Source: Apostichopus japonicus | Lineage: Eukaryota > Echinodermata > Holothuroidea > Aspidochirotida > Stichopodidae | Reading direction: 5' to 3' | Assembly (NCBI RefSeq): GCF_037975245.1 | Contig: NC_092571.1 | Location: 10,427,917-10,487,916 of the forward strand | DNA: 60,000 nucleotides | Part shown: in pieces, positions 1-12,200 of the stretch | How the letters are laid out: every line of letters starts with the position of its first letter | Numbering within the stretch: the first letter of the stretch is position 1 | Notes under the pieces: model-generated | Told to the model about the DNA's origin: nothing | The model's database searches: none | The model's input: only the letters and a program-made list of their open reading frames with translations | Program-made: the position numbers and the translations under genes

Positions 1-265
1 ACCATAGCATGAGCCCTGAATTGTATCTGTATTTCAGCAATGTACCTACCATAGCATGAGCCCTGAATTGCACCTGTATTTCAGCAATGTACCTACCATA
101 GCATGAGCCCTGAATTGCATCTGTATTTCAGCAATGTACCTACCATAGCATGAGCCCTGAATTGCATCTGTATTTCAGCAATGTACCTACCATAGCATGA
201 GCCCTGAATTGCATCTGTATTTCAGCAATGTACCTACCATAGCATGAGCCCTGAATTGCATCTGG
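1..265. repeat. 47-bp tandem array spanning an ABCF3 exon/intron junction
   Basis: About five and a half copies of a 47-bp unit begin at 1, 48, 95, 142, 189 and 236. Read on the minus strand, each unit has 24 nt identical or nearly identical to the last codons of the ABCF3 exon (MQFRAHAM), then a donor GTAGGT, then 23 nt of intron ending in CAG just before the next 24-nt block. The exon-proximal unit is the real exon end (donor after 238). The array continues to the left edge, so its full length is unknown. Confidence 0.9.
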
Positions 266-3200
266 GCTTCGTATTCTCTGATTTGGTTCTTCATCTTCTC
301 TTCCTTGGTTTGTGTAAACTTGTCGTAGTTGCCTTTGTATGCATCGATTCGCTGCGAGTGCAGATATATGATGTCGGAGGCAACCTCTCGTAAGAACTGT
401 TTGTCGTGAGATACTACGAGGAGAGTTGTCGGCCATTCCTGACGGTAAAGAGAGAGAGAGAGAGAGATAACCAAAGTCACTGCTTGCAATAAAACAGATC
501 TAATAATCCAGAACCTCTTGAAAATATCAACACCCTGGCAATGTATCTACCACTTCTGTGTGATAATCTCTTGTTTGCAAGAATACACATGTAGTTTAAA
601 ATATAATTAGCTTTAGTTCATCTCTTTCATGACATTCCTCATCTGATCACACATTCCAAAATTCTTGTCAGGATCCAAAAGCTATATCAGAACACTTAAG
701 ACACTATTTCTGGTAGTTTTACAAAATCTACCAAGAGTATGATTGAAAAATTGATCTACTAAAAGACACTCCCAGAATTTTCCTAACATATACGGTGTAA
801 CATATCTCTGCTTAGTCAATAAACTCCTGCTAAATATTCACAGCATCAAATTTGTACTTAATATTTCTTTGCAACTCTGCTAATGAATTTAGCAACTCAT
901 ATTTACTTTTGCTTTTTGAGCTGTTATTCAATAATGTCAAACTCCTTACTTGATTTTAAGCCAGCTTAATCAACCATTGTCATAATGATGAGTTTAACAG
1001 ATTTGCAGAAACTGTGCTTCTGGTGTATAGATTACTTTATGATCAAATTCTGAGATGATGATGATGTTTTACCACAAACTGAGCAGTGTGCAAAAACACT
1101 CATTGGTGTTTGGGAGATGGAAAGCAATTAATCACACGATTTCATTTCATTGGGGAATGAATGTTTTCCCATCAAGCAAAAGACTTGGAACAGACTTTTA
1201 AGAATAATATGAATATTTGAACCAAAGCCTGAGTCACCAAACTGACATATCAAGGACAAGCATAATTTCAAAATTGGGGAGAAATTTTTTGCATTTACAA
1301 CAGCAGTTTTCCTGACTCTTGACACTAGTGAATTCACACAATGCTATCAATAATATATGTCTGCTTAATATTTCAGAGTGACTGATTTATTTGCTCTTAT
1401 TAGCAAGCTTCCATTTGAAAGTTTGGGTTTCTGTAATTTTGTCTGCTTGTCTCTGAAGATCCTGCCAGGGGCAAATATTTTTGCCATTCAAGTTTTATAG
1501 ACAAATATCACTTCTAATGTATGTATGTACTTTAGATCCTCCTGCAAGCAGGAACTTGCGAAGAAGCCTCATTGGCTTATCAAAGCCGCACGCTGACCGA
1601 AGTTAGATTCATATTTAACGTCCATGATTATGAATTGTCAATTGTCAACAACTCTGTACTGGATGACAAACATTTATCTGAGTGACTCGAACTCAGGACC
1701 TCTGGACCTAACTCGGGACCTAATGTGTACTGTATGTGAAAACTACTGTTTGTAGATGAAACAAAACAGAAAGGAAATGCTTTAATGTGCAAAATTTAAT
1801 ATTAACTTGCTCCTGGAACATATCCAGTCAAAATCACAGATTGAAAGACTTACCTGTAAGTAATCTTCGAGCCACAAAATAGCTTTCATATCCAACATGT
1901 TCGTAGGTTCATCTAGAAGCAGTAGATCTGGTTTTGAGAACAGTGCCCTTGCTAATGCTATCCTCATTCTCCATCCACCAGAAAATTTCCTAGGAAGAAG
2001 AAATTTTTTTTTGTTTCATAATATAGTCAAAAACAGAAATATAGTTTGAAACAAGAATCATTTACAATCATATGCCCCAAAGAGAGTAGCAACAGTGAGA
2101 ATAATATCATGATACTTTGAATAATTACCGGTCATCTAAGTCATTGCAAAATTGTGGCAGACTTTTCAGTACCATTAAAGTCTTAACAAAAGCCCAAATA
2201 CTCTGGAAAGAAGTCTTGTTTATGGTACAAACTAAATGCTTGACAATAGAAGAACACAAGTCAACTCTCAATATTGTGCGACACATTAGGTACTGTATAT
2301 TAACTACTATAAGGAATATAAATTGAGGTCTATGTTTTTGAATAATTTATTCATTTCCTTTATGTCCTCTGAGGTCAACTGTCAAATTTTAAGAGCAAAG
2401 TTGAACTGACATTAAACTGTGTAACAGTCAATATACATAAGATACTGTAACAACATGTAGATCTTTTTATGTACACTTTCACTGTTATCAAAATGAACAC
2501 TCTTTCACCATTATCTAACAAAACTTACAAAATAAAAAGTGAAATAGAATTGAATTATCATGACCAGATGATGTGGATTAGTGGATTTAAACCTTGACTT
2601 ACTTTGTTTCTTGTACCTGCATTTCAGAAGTGAAACCTAGACCAGACAGTATCATGGCAGCTCTATTTATACAAATAAAAGAAGACAGAAAAACAGATTA
2701 CTTTATGAAATTTACAGATCCAGTATATGAAGAAAATCACAATGTGACTCCATATAACATAAAAGGGCTGTTATCTTAACCACTGCTCACAAATCTAATG
2801 GAAATATTCAATTATTGTCATAAATACAAAGAATTTGCAAAGGACTATATAAATACCAAATAAAATACCAAATATTTAAAGTGCTGTTATCATGAAATAA
2901 AACATGCTCAAGAGCACTGTACAAAAGAACCAATACCTGGAATATAAAATTACCAAACTTAAGAAAACCTTAAAGTAATAACAACAGCAATAAAAGTAAA
3001 AAAATGATATAACAATGATATACAGTTGATTTAGGAGGAACATTACATAGATGTCCATTCATGTCTAAGATAATGTCATATGACCTCATGAACAAACTGA
3101 ACATATCAAATACAGAGAAACTCAAAAACAATGGTAGGATGTATAAAATATCAAAAATGATACTTTTAACTAGCTCAAGGAACCAGTGTAAATGCAAATG

Positions 3201-6200
3201 ACAGATAACGGTATGGTTCACATGTACTGTATTACTGAATGTGGGTCAACAACAGCTCACTTAGATATGATATTAAATACATTATAATAATAACAATGAT
3301 ATCCACACCATCATAGAATGAACAACCATCTACCTATCAGGAAGGGAAGAAAATGCAGACCACTCCATTTCTGAAGGAACTTCATTGGCTCCCTATCAGC
3401 TACAGAATTAAGTATAAACTACTTCTTCTCACCTTTTGTGCTCATCATCTGGAACAGCCTGTGTACTTGTGGCAACTTCTCCTGCCGTATATTCCAACTC
3501 GCACACTTCGTTCCACCAACAAACTGTATCTAACTGTTCCTAAACCACGCTTGAAGACCTATGGTTACAGAAGCTTCAAATACTCTGGCTCTTATCTCTG
3601 GAACAAGTTACCAGATCACATTCGAACATGCTCTAATGTTTCTACTTTCAAAAGTTTACTTAAGACCCATTTTTTCACTTGTTCTTTTGTAAATTAATTT
3701 ACTTTCTTTGTAAAGTCATTGAGAAGTGACTTTTGTCTACTGATTTGGCGCTATATAAGTCTCATTTATTATTATAATTATTATTATTACCAGCTGTCTA
3801 AACACCTCAATAGGTAATGTTAAAATCAGCACATAATCTACTATAGCATTCGGTGAGGAATATCAGGACGGTGTCCATCTTTCTTTTCAACCTACCTTGC
3901 GGGGGCTTTGTCGGCTTCTATTGCTTCTAACTGTGTGTAGACTTGGCTAAGCCTGGATGATAACTTGGGATCAGATGATCCAGGACTAGGGAGAGATATA
4001 TATGATAATAAGACATAAATAAATTGCAAAATACATATATATCTGTTATAATCCACACTCCTGCCCCACATACTAATAGATAAAAGACATACAAAAACAA
4101 ACAAGCCAGCATGTTAAGTCATCCGTTCAACTTTTATAGGTCATGAAAATGCAGAAGAGTTGTTTGCTTGAATGTAGGAAACTCAAATTGATGGTTAATA
4201 AATTTCATGGTTAATGTTTATGACTTTTCCATGCAACAATGAAATGGTGCATTACAAAGACATTTCCATGACGATTGACAATAATAATATTAATTTGATT
4301 ATGTTATAACACCTACAACAATTTAACAGCTGATCATTGCTTGTACGTAAGGATGGTGACATTGCTAACAGAGCCGGGTTAGCTTTACCTTGTGGAATGA
4401 ATCTTTTCATTTAATTCCCGTTCTTCTTTCAGTAACCTACTCCTGAGTTCATCACACTCTAGAACGCTGTCCACGGCTCTAGTCTCATCCCCAGCCACTT
4501 CTTGTTCAACATGGAGAATGCTAAAGTGTGACTGTATCCTCAATTGCTTGCTACAAGTAAAGAGAAAAATGTATGGCTTCAAAAACAGCTTGTAAAAATA
4601 CATTTAGATCCCAGCAGGATCTTCAATTGCTTGCTACATGTAAAGAGAGAAAATATGGCTTAAAAAACAGCTTGCAAAAATACATTTAGATCCTAGCAGG
4701 ATTTTCTTCAAAGGTGGACTGTACACAAGTTTTTTTTTTTTGGCACTAAATGACCAGCCTGCTTACAGCTTTTCCCTCCTCATTTTCATAAATGTTATCA
4801 TATAAATTTAATGTAAAGAATAAAAACTGATTAAACCAGTCAAATATTTCAAATGTGCAGTTAACCTTTCAAACAGATACTTGCTAACAAAGCGCTGATG
4901 AAGCTTTCCCCATATCTTTTTCTAGTTTTATCAATATTCAGTATTTTGAAAAGATTGTAGCACCAGATTACACTTAAAGGCATTGAAGACTCGCCCCAAA
5001 CCGCGTGCGGCCATCTGAAAAAGTTAACTTTCCGTTGCTTGCATGTGATGTTTTGTTCGTGTCGCTACAAAATGCAGACAGTACAGTAATGAAACGTGAT
5101 ACCTTGTTATCTTTAGCTGGACCTGAGATGTCCATCGCTGTATTGTTTTTACACTGTGCTGTGGGTATTGACCGCAGCTGTATGTACTGACTGTACACTA
5201 GTGTCTAATTACCAATGGTAGCAAGCTGTGTGTGTGTATTTTCTGGGATCGATGGTGTCTAACACTCTGTTACACCTCATTCGAAACTAGGTCAGATTAC
5301 TGGCATTAGACGTTTCTTTTTGCACGAGTCTTCACACCCTTTAAGTAAAAAAAACCTGTCTCAAATGGAAGAATAGTGACAAAACGTTACCTGGATATCA
5401 TCCTTAATAATGTACTTTTTCCGACACCATTTCTTCCGACAAATCCGTACCGCCTGCCAAAAGATAATAGAAGATCGGCTTCCTTCAAGAGAACTCTGCA
5501 AGGAAAAAGAGGAAACAGTTCTAAACAGACATCCTGATGATTGGGTTTGGGATGGAGTGAAACAGGTAGAAACTTCAACATTTATGAAAAGGACAGAAAC
5601 CATTTCAAGGAAGCCAGAAGGATGGGGTCCCACTGAATCTACATGAAACAGACTCTTCCACAGAGAGCAACAGAATGGAATCCTTAGTGTTTAACCACAG
5701 TTACTTTGTATGATATTGTTGGGTGTCTGGGCTGTTCCTCTGGTACCCCCCTCTTACCCATTAGAGAGCGTGGTGGCCAATTGGCTAAGGCGTTGGACTC
5801 ATGATCCATGGATTGCTGGTTCGATTCCTGCCTAGTTCATTACATTGCGTCCTTGGGCAAGATGCTTTAGCTCACTTGCCTCTCTCCACCCAGGGGTTAA
5901 ATGGGTACCTGTGAGGTAACTTGTCATTGGGCGCAGTATATAACTGCTGCCGACTGGAGGGATTGTCTCTGGGACAGGTTATCATTGACCAGGGGTTGTA
6001 TCATGTCTGTAAAGCGCTTTGAGACCTATCGCTGGTATAAAGCGCTATATAAAAAGCGAATATTATTAACATTAGTGAACGACCTTCAAGAAAAGTAACA
6101 CATGCCCCTCACAGACGTTTCACTGCAAGAGCTAGTTGAAAGCTGTTCGATAACTGCAAGCGGGGATGAGACATCCAATACCGTACCATGCAAAAGTGAC

Positions 6201-9200
6201 ATATTATCAGGGGAATAATTTACTGTTGGCACGACTCGGCCATTTCTTGGGGTTCTAATAGTTGGCACTTTCGTACAACTGCCCACACAATTCTCAAACA
6301 TGTTGCCCACTTTGATAGCGTGTTTCTATTTCGTATGAGATAAATCATAGTTTGACTTTTACCTGTTACCAAATGCAACATCAAATTTTTCAATTCTGAT
6401 ATCTCTGGATCTGTTTGTGCCTGCGTCATCTTGTTTGATGTCCTTCCTGTTGGTCACTTGACTGGCTGTGGCAGTGACCAGAGTTCTGCAGAATTTTAAA
6501 AAAGTACAAATATTAATTACGAAAACTGGAAAGTTGTAGTAGAGCAATCTAAAAGTACCATACCTTTTTCTCAATTGGAAAGAAATTGAATTTGGATCGG
6601 AAATAAAATTGCGGGAGACATAAGAACATTCTTTGCCATTCATGTTTGAATGTTGCAATTCATTGTCAACAAAAAAAAGGAAGATTGATGAATCTGGCGT
6701 TGTAGGACACAATCCGTTGAACAAGAATGATCAACACTCTCCAAATCTTGATCAGCAATCAACATATTTTGTGAAAGTTGAACAATTGAAAAAAATTCCT
6801 GCATGAACAAACAGTTATACATTTTTTCTTCACTGCAATATCCATCTTTACTCCTTGCTATGTAATTGTTACACAGTGTTTGCTGATCCTCAATGGAATC
6901 AATATTCTTTCCTGACAGATCACATAAATTAAATGTTTATTGACACTTATCTGCCCGACAAGAACCTTATGCAACTTTTTCGTGTTACTTTTGATAGAAT
7001 TTTCATCATTATCCAATACTAAAATCCCATCTTATGCAGGTCATTTAACTTGACTAGTCAAATTTCATTTGAAACAGAGAAAATGTTGATTTTTTCCCCC
7101 AAAATTTCCCAATTTTGCAAGAGGGTAAAACTACTGTAATATGAAAAAGTGTGTGGGCAACAAAGTATCGAGAATCAAACGTAATTCATTTGAGACTTTT
7201 CATTAACATTCATTCAGGGAATACATTCTTTGATAGAGTCTTGAGCTTTGATTAATTCAAACCTCATTTTGATTAATAGCTAATACTAAACAAGGTTTGG
7301 TAAAATTGCTATGGAAAGGTCAAAAGGCTGTTTAATACTTTCGAGTTTATTTATAATGTCCAACCTGGGTCTCTGCCATTACAATAAGGATTGTTAGCTA
7401 AGTGGTTAATGCTGGTGCCTTCCAATCATAAGGTCCCAAGTAGTTGACAATTGACAATTCATAATCATGGATGTTAAATATGAATGTAAGAGACTGACTT
7501 CGGTCAGCTTGCTGCTTTGAGAAGCCAATGAGGCTTCTTTGCGAGTTCCTGCTTGCGGGAGGATCTAAAATACATACATACATACAATGCATATATACGC
7601 TGCTCCCCTTTCCAGCAACCAATCTTTTCTTTACTTCCAACTCACCCATTCGAATCAGGACTCTCATCCTTCTGACCCGATCGTTTCTCTTGTTTCGCTT
7701 TAAGTTTGGCTTCAGCTTTTTCAAGTTTTCTCCTGTCTACTGTCTGCAGGTGTTAAGAGGAAAGTATGAGAACCAGGATGAAATCTATCTGTTCACCCAA
7801 AGATTGATTATCGATGTGTGTTCCTTCCAATACCTTCCCCTAATTGTCAGATTATTCAGAGACATCTAATTGGTTATCAAGGTGTGATCCTTCCAATGCC
7901 TCCCCTAATTATTAGACTATTCAGAGTTTCCCTGACTGACATCTATTCATAGTAGTTGCATTGGGACAGATGATTAAAAACTTGAGATAGAATTAATACT
8001 TACATACTAAACATCAACAAGCAGTCTAGTCCTACAACAGTCTCACATTAAACATACTGTACACACTGTAGTCTAGGCTTCAGATTCTTCACTTGCATAT
8101 TAAATGATATCAAAAGATTGGCATAAAAAATACATAAATCTTGCTTCCTACAATTGTGACAATCTGTTAATTGTGTCATAACAAATGACCAGAATCTACC
8201 AAGTAACACAGCACATTGAGTAGTAGATAGGGTGTATGTAACATAAATAATTAATATCAGCAGTTTGGGGCAACAATACTTTCCAAGGTTTGTCTGGAAA
8301 TATTTCATCACATTGTCTTTTTTATATTGTTGTTAATTTGCAACAGAGGCTTATGAAATATCAAATGCATCTCCAATGCTTCTTGTTGTAAACCAAAGAT
8401 CATTCTTATCAACTGACTTTAAAAACTGTTTACTAGTTCTCAAACAAACACTACATCTCCAGAAGTCTATTTTTCAAAGCAGACATTGGGAGCTCAGAGG
8501 TGGTAAGTAAAAAAACGACTTACCTGTCAAATTATTAATGAAGATTTTTAATGTTTTGAATTTTATGTTGAAACTTGAGTGCGTATAATTGTGAGTTTGA
8601 AGTATCCTAAACATTTACAGGATCAGATATGGATGAAATGCTGTGCATTAGGTATCTTCCAAACCTGTGTTGGAATATATGGGTGTTAATGAGGTCAAAG
8701 ATTAAGGAAATTAAGTATTTATACTTACTGCATTGACTTCTTTAACTTCCAGCCAGGAATATGTACCTGTCACATCCTCTGTACGAAGGCAATACAGGAA
8801 TAGATGAATAAACAACATGAAAAGTAGACAACATTTCATTTCATTTCATTTATTTGTTTCTTCACAATATAAATACAGAGAAGTTAACTAAGTGACAAAA
8901 CATATCAACAACAGGGAAAATTGTGAAAGGAAGCACTCCAAAAAACCCAGAGGGCTTGTCTAGTAGAGCGCTCCCATAAGTACAGTAGATAGAGAGAACA
9001 ATACAAGAAAACAGTAACACTTCCACCCACACACCAACCCAATATGTATAACCCACCCACCCCACCCACAATACATACACATATGCATACATACACAATT
9101 GAATACAAATACAAATACACACACGCATGTATACACATATATGCATAAACATATATATATATATACACCTGTGTTAATATAAACATGTATGCTTAATTAC

Positions 9201-12200
9201 ACAAACACAAAAACAATCATGTATACATATATGTTAGGGGGGAAAAATTACAATAACAAAGGGAAAACATACTAATTCTCCGAGCAGCCTTAATAGCTGC
9301 AGGTACCACTCCAACTTCAGCTTAGTTATAATATTGACTCCCTTCACTATATGGCCTTGGGGATTTCCTCACAAATCTTGCATGGACAGTACTTACTGTG
9401 AAACCTTATGGCCAAATATGATTGTAATACTGGAATTTGTTTCAGCATTCATTCAATTTATGGCATACTGTACCTATGATCTAGATCTATTAAACCAGTT
9501 TTATGTCTGTTCATTTCAGTTTGCTCCTGAAGGAGACCTTGCTACGATTCAAAAGTTAGGCTGAACTGACATCTTATACATTTACTGACATCGACTTTTT
9601 CTTGTGGAAGACAAGCAGTTTGTTATCACGCTTTTTCTTTCTTAGTATGTATATGTAGCAATGAAGGATTTTGCCTGCAACAATACATGGAACAACCACT
9701 TTATAAGATCTAAAGAGATCTGTAAACTAATATAGTAACAAAAAGTAACATAGTCTTTGACCAAGGAAAGTCAATGTGCTTTTGTATAGAGAGAGTAACA
9801 GACAATGTCTGTGTACCACCAAATCTCATGGTTTAAAACCAGAATGAAAATTACTTTTCCATTTTGTTTTCCAACTTCCTTTGGCAAAATTTGTAATTTT
9901 CTTTTGTTTCCTTTGTCATCGTTGACCCTGTCTTTTAACCACTAATCATTACTCCTTAACAATGTTTCTCCTCTAAAACTGACTGCATCCTCCATTTATT
10001 CAACAGCTTTAGATATGGTTACCTCTATAGTAACTGTGTCCAGTCCGTCTGATGCTATCTGAGTATATGTTACTCTACTCTTGGTTGAAAATCTTGTTAG
10101 TTTTGTCTTAAAACAATGTTCTGAAATAATGATGTGAACACAGTCAGACCTTCTCACCTAAATATTGATTTAGTTAGTATATATAAGATTGTTACATACC
10201 TCCATCATCAAGAAGGGTATTTCTACTAAGCTGCACGGGTGCATCCAGTAATAGAATAGGCTGACTGGAATCCTTGTCATTACTAAAGAGTAGCAAAGAG
10301 AAATAAAATAAACCACTATAATTATAAAGCACTATAAAGTAAACCACTATAACATAAACCACTATAAAATATACCACTATTAAATAAACCACCATGAAAT
10401 AAACCACTGTGAAATAAACCAATATAACATAAATCACTATAAAATAAACCACTATAAAATGTACCACTATAAAATGTACCACTATAAAATATACCACTAT
10501 AAAATAAACCACTTTAAAATGTACCACTATAAAATATACCACTGTAAAATAAACCACTATAATAAACCACTATAAAATATACCAACTACAAAATCAACAA
10601 CTCTAAAATTGACCACTATATAATAAACAACTATAAAATATACTCCACTTTCAAATAAACCACTACAAAATATACCACTATAAAATAAACCACTATAAAA
10701 TGTACCACTATAAAATAAACCGCTATAAAATGTACCACTATAAATATAAACAACTATAAAATATGCCACTATAAAATGAACCACTATAATAATAAACCAC
10801 TACAAAATGAACCAATATAAGATAAACCACTATAAGTGAAGCTGCTATAAAGTCTCCAAGGATAATGATCATGTCAAACCTTCACAAATCATATCAGCAT
10901 ACAATAGATCATATTTCTAGATTAATTACAATTAGTTAGTATTAGTTTGCTGTACTTAGCATGCTTGTGCTGGGACTCATGGTAAACTCTTGACAAAATG
11001 ATTCCTAGCATTGAAACCCCTACACAAAACAAAACTGAGATAAAACCAGACCAGATACTGAGACCTGATAATCATACTTGTTATACTTTAAAATAATGGA
11101 AACTGGAAAAGAAGGGACTTATAATGAAGATAGAGAGTCCTTCAAAGAAAAGTCCAGGTCAAATTTCGTTATGATATGTTAAAGAGGAACATAATCTAAG
11201 CATACTGGTGAAATTTGCATTCAATTCCTATGTACCGTTTTTGAGATATTGACAGATATTCACCAGAATGCTTAGATTATGTTCCTCTTTAACCTATCTT
11301 TAACCTTTAACCTATAACAAAATTTTTGTCCTGGAGGCTGGACTATTTTTTTATTGATCTTTATAATAGGATGATATAGCCATAACCGAGACTACTTACA
11401 GATTTAAATTGTCAAAGAGTTGCTGACAGATCTTGACTATCTCATCTTCATCTTTTGAATCTAATTCAGAGAGAACAGCTCCAATGGCTTCATATATGTC
11501 ATCTGCAGTCTCAAAATCTTCAATTCCACCTTCTAGTACACCTACAAAGAATATACACATGATTACAAAACTTAAATGTGTCTTAAATCATAATACTTTT
11601 TATTATATAAATGATGTCTGTTTCATATGTTAGTTATTTATTATACTAGTTAGTTAGTTACTATTATAAGCATGCATTATTGGTATCAGCTGATATCTGT
11701 GCAATCAGTCTGAAATTGGTGTCAGTAAAATTGCGTCATTTAATGATAGTTCGCAACTGAAATTTGTAAGAAATTAATGATAATAAAGGACAAAAAGAAA
11801 ACATCACTGAATGAACAACACTACGGAATGTTCATGAACATTCCGTAGTGTCTTTTGAGATCAAGATTGGCAAGTTTAATGGAGAAGAATTGCACACAGA
11901 TATGTCCCATCATTAGATTCTAGTTGTATAATCATTGTTATAGGCATACTGTAGCATTGGTATCGGTTGATATTAAGACTTGTAATATTGGTTATCAGCA
12001 AATATCATCTTCCGTGCAAATTAGTTTGGATGGTATTGCATTTCACACCAATTGGGATGTGTTTTTAATATTTACTGGCTACTAACAGTTTATTTTACAG
12101 CGATGGGTCTCGTATAAACTTCGGCGCAACACCGTAGTCACAATGATACCGTAGTACTTACTACCCTAGCTTTTGCAATGATAGTCAATACTCATACTCA

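Noticed and set aside
187-489. ABCF3 exon read through the array as a longer coding end
   Set aside because: Reading on past GTAGGT leaves the family alignment and meets a stop; the splice donor after position 238 gives the expected protein.
8862-9186. Cysteine- and tyrosine-rich frames on the minus strand
   Set aside because: They translate a CA/TA microsatellite and a repeat end.
10192-10784. Long minus-strand frames rich in Val, Tyr, Phe and Ile that look like membrane proteins
   Set aside because: They are the translation of a 17-bp AT-rich minisatellite; all copies are the same short unit and the region is intronic.
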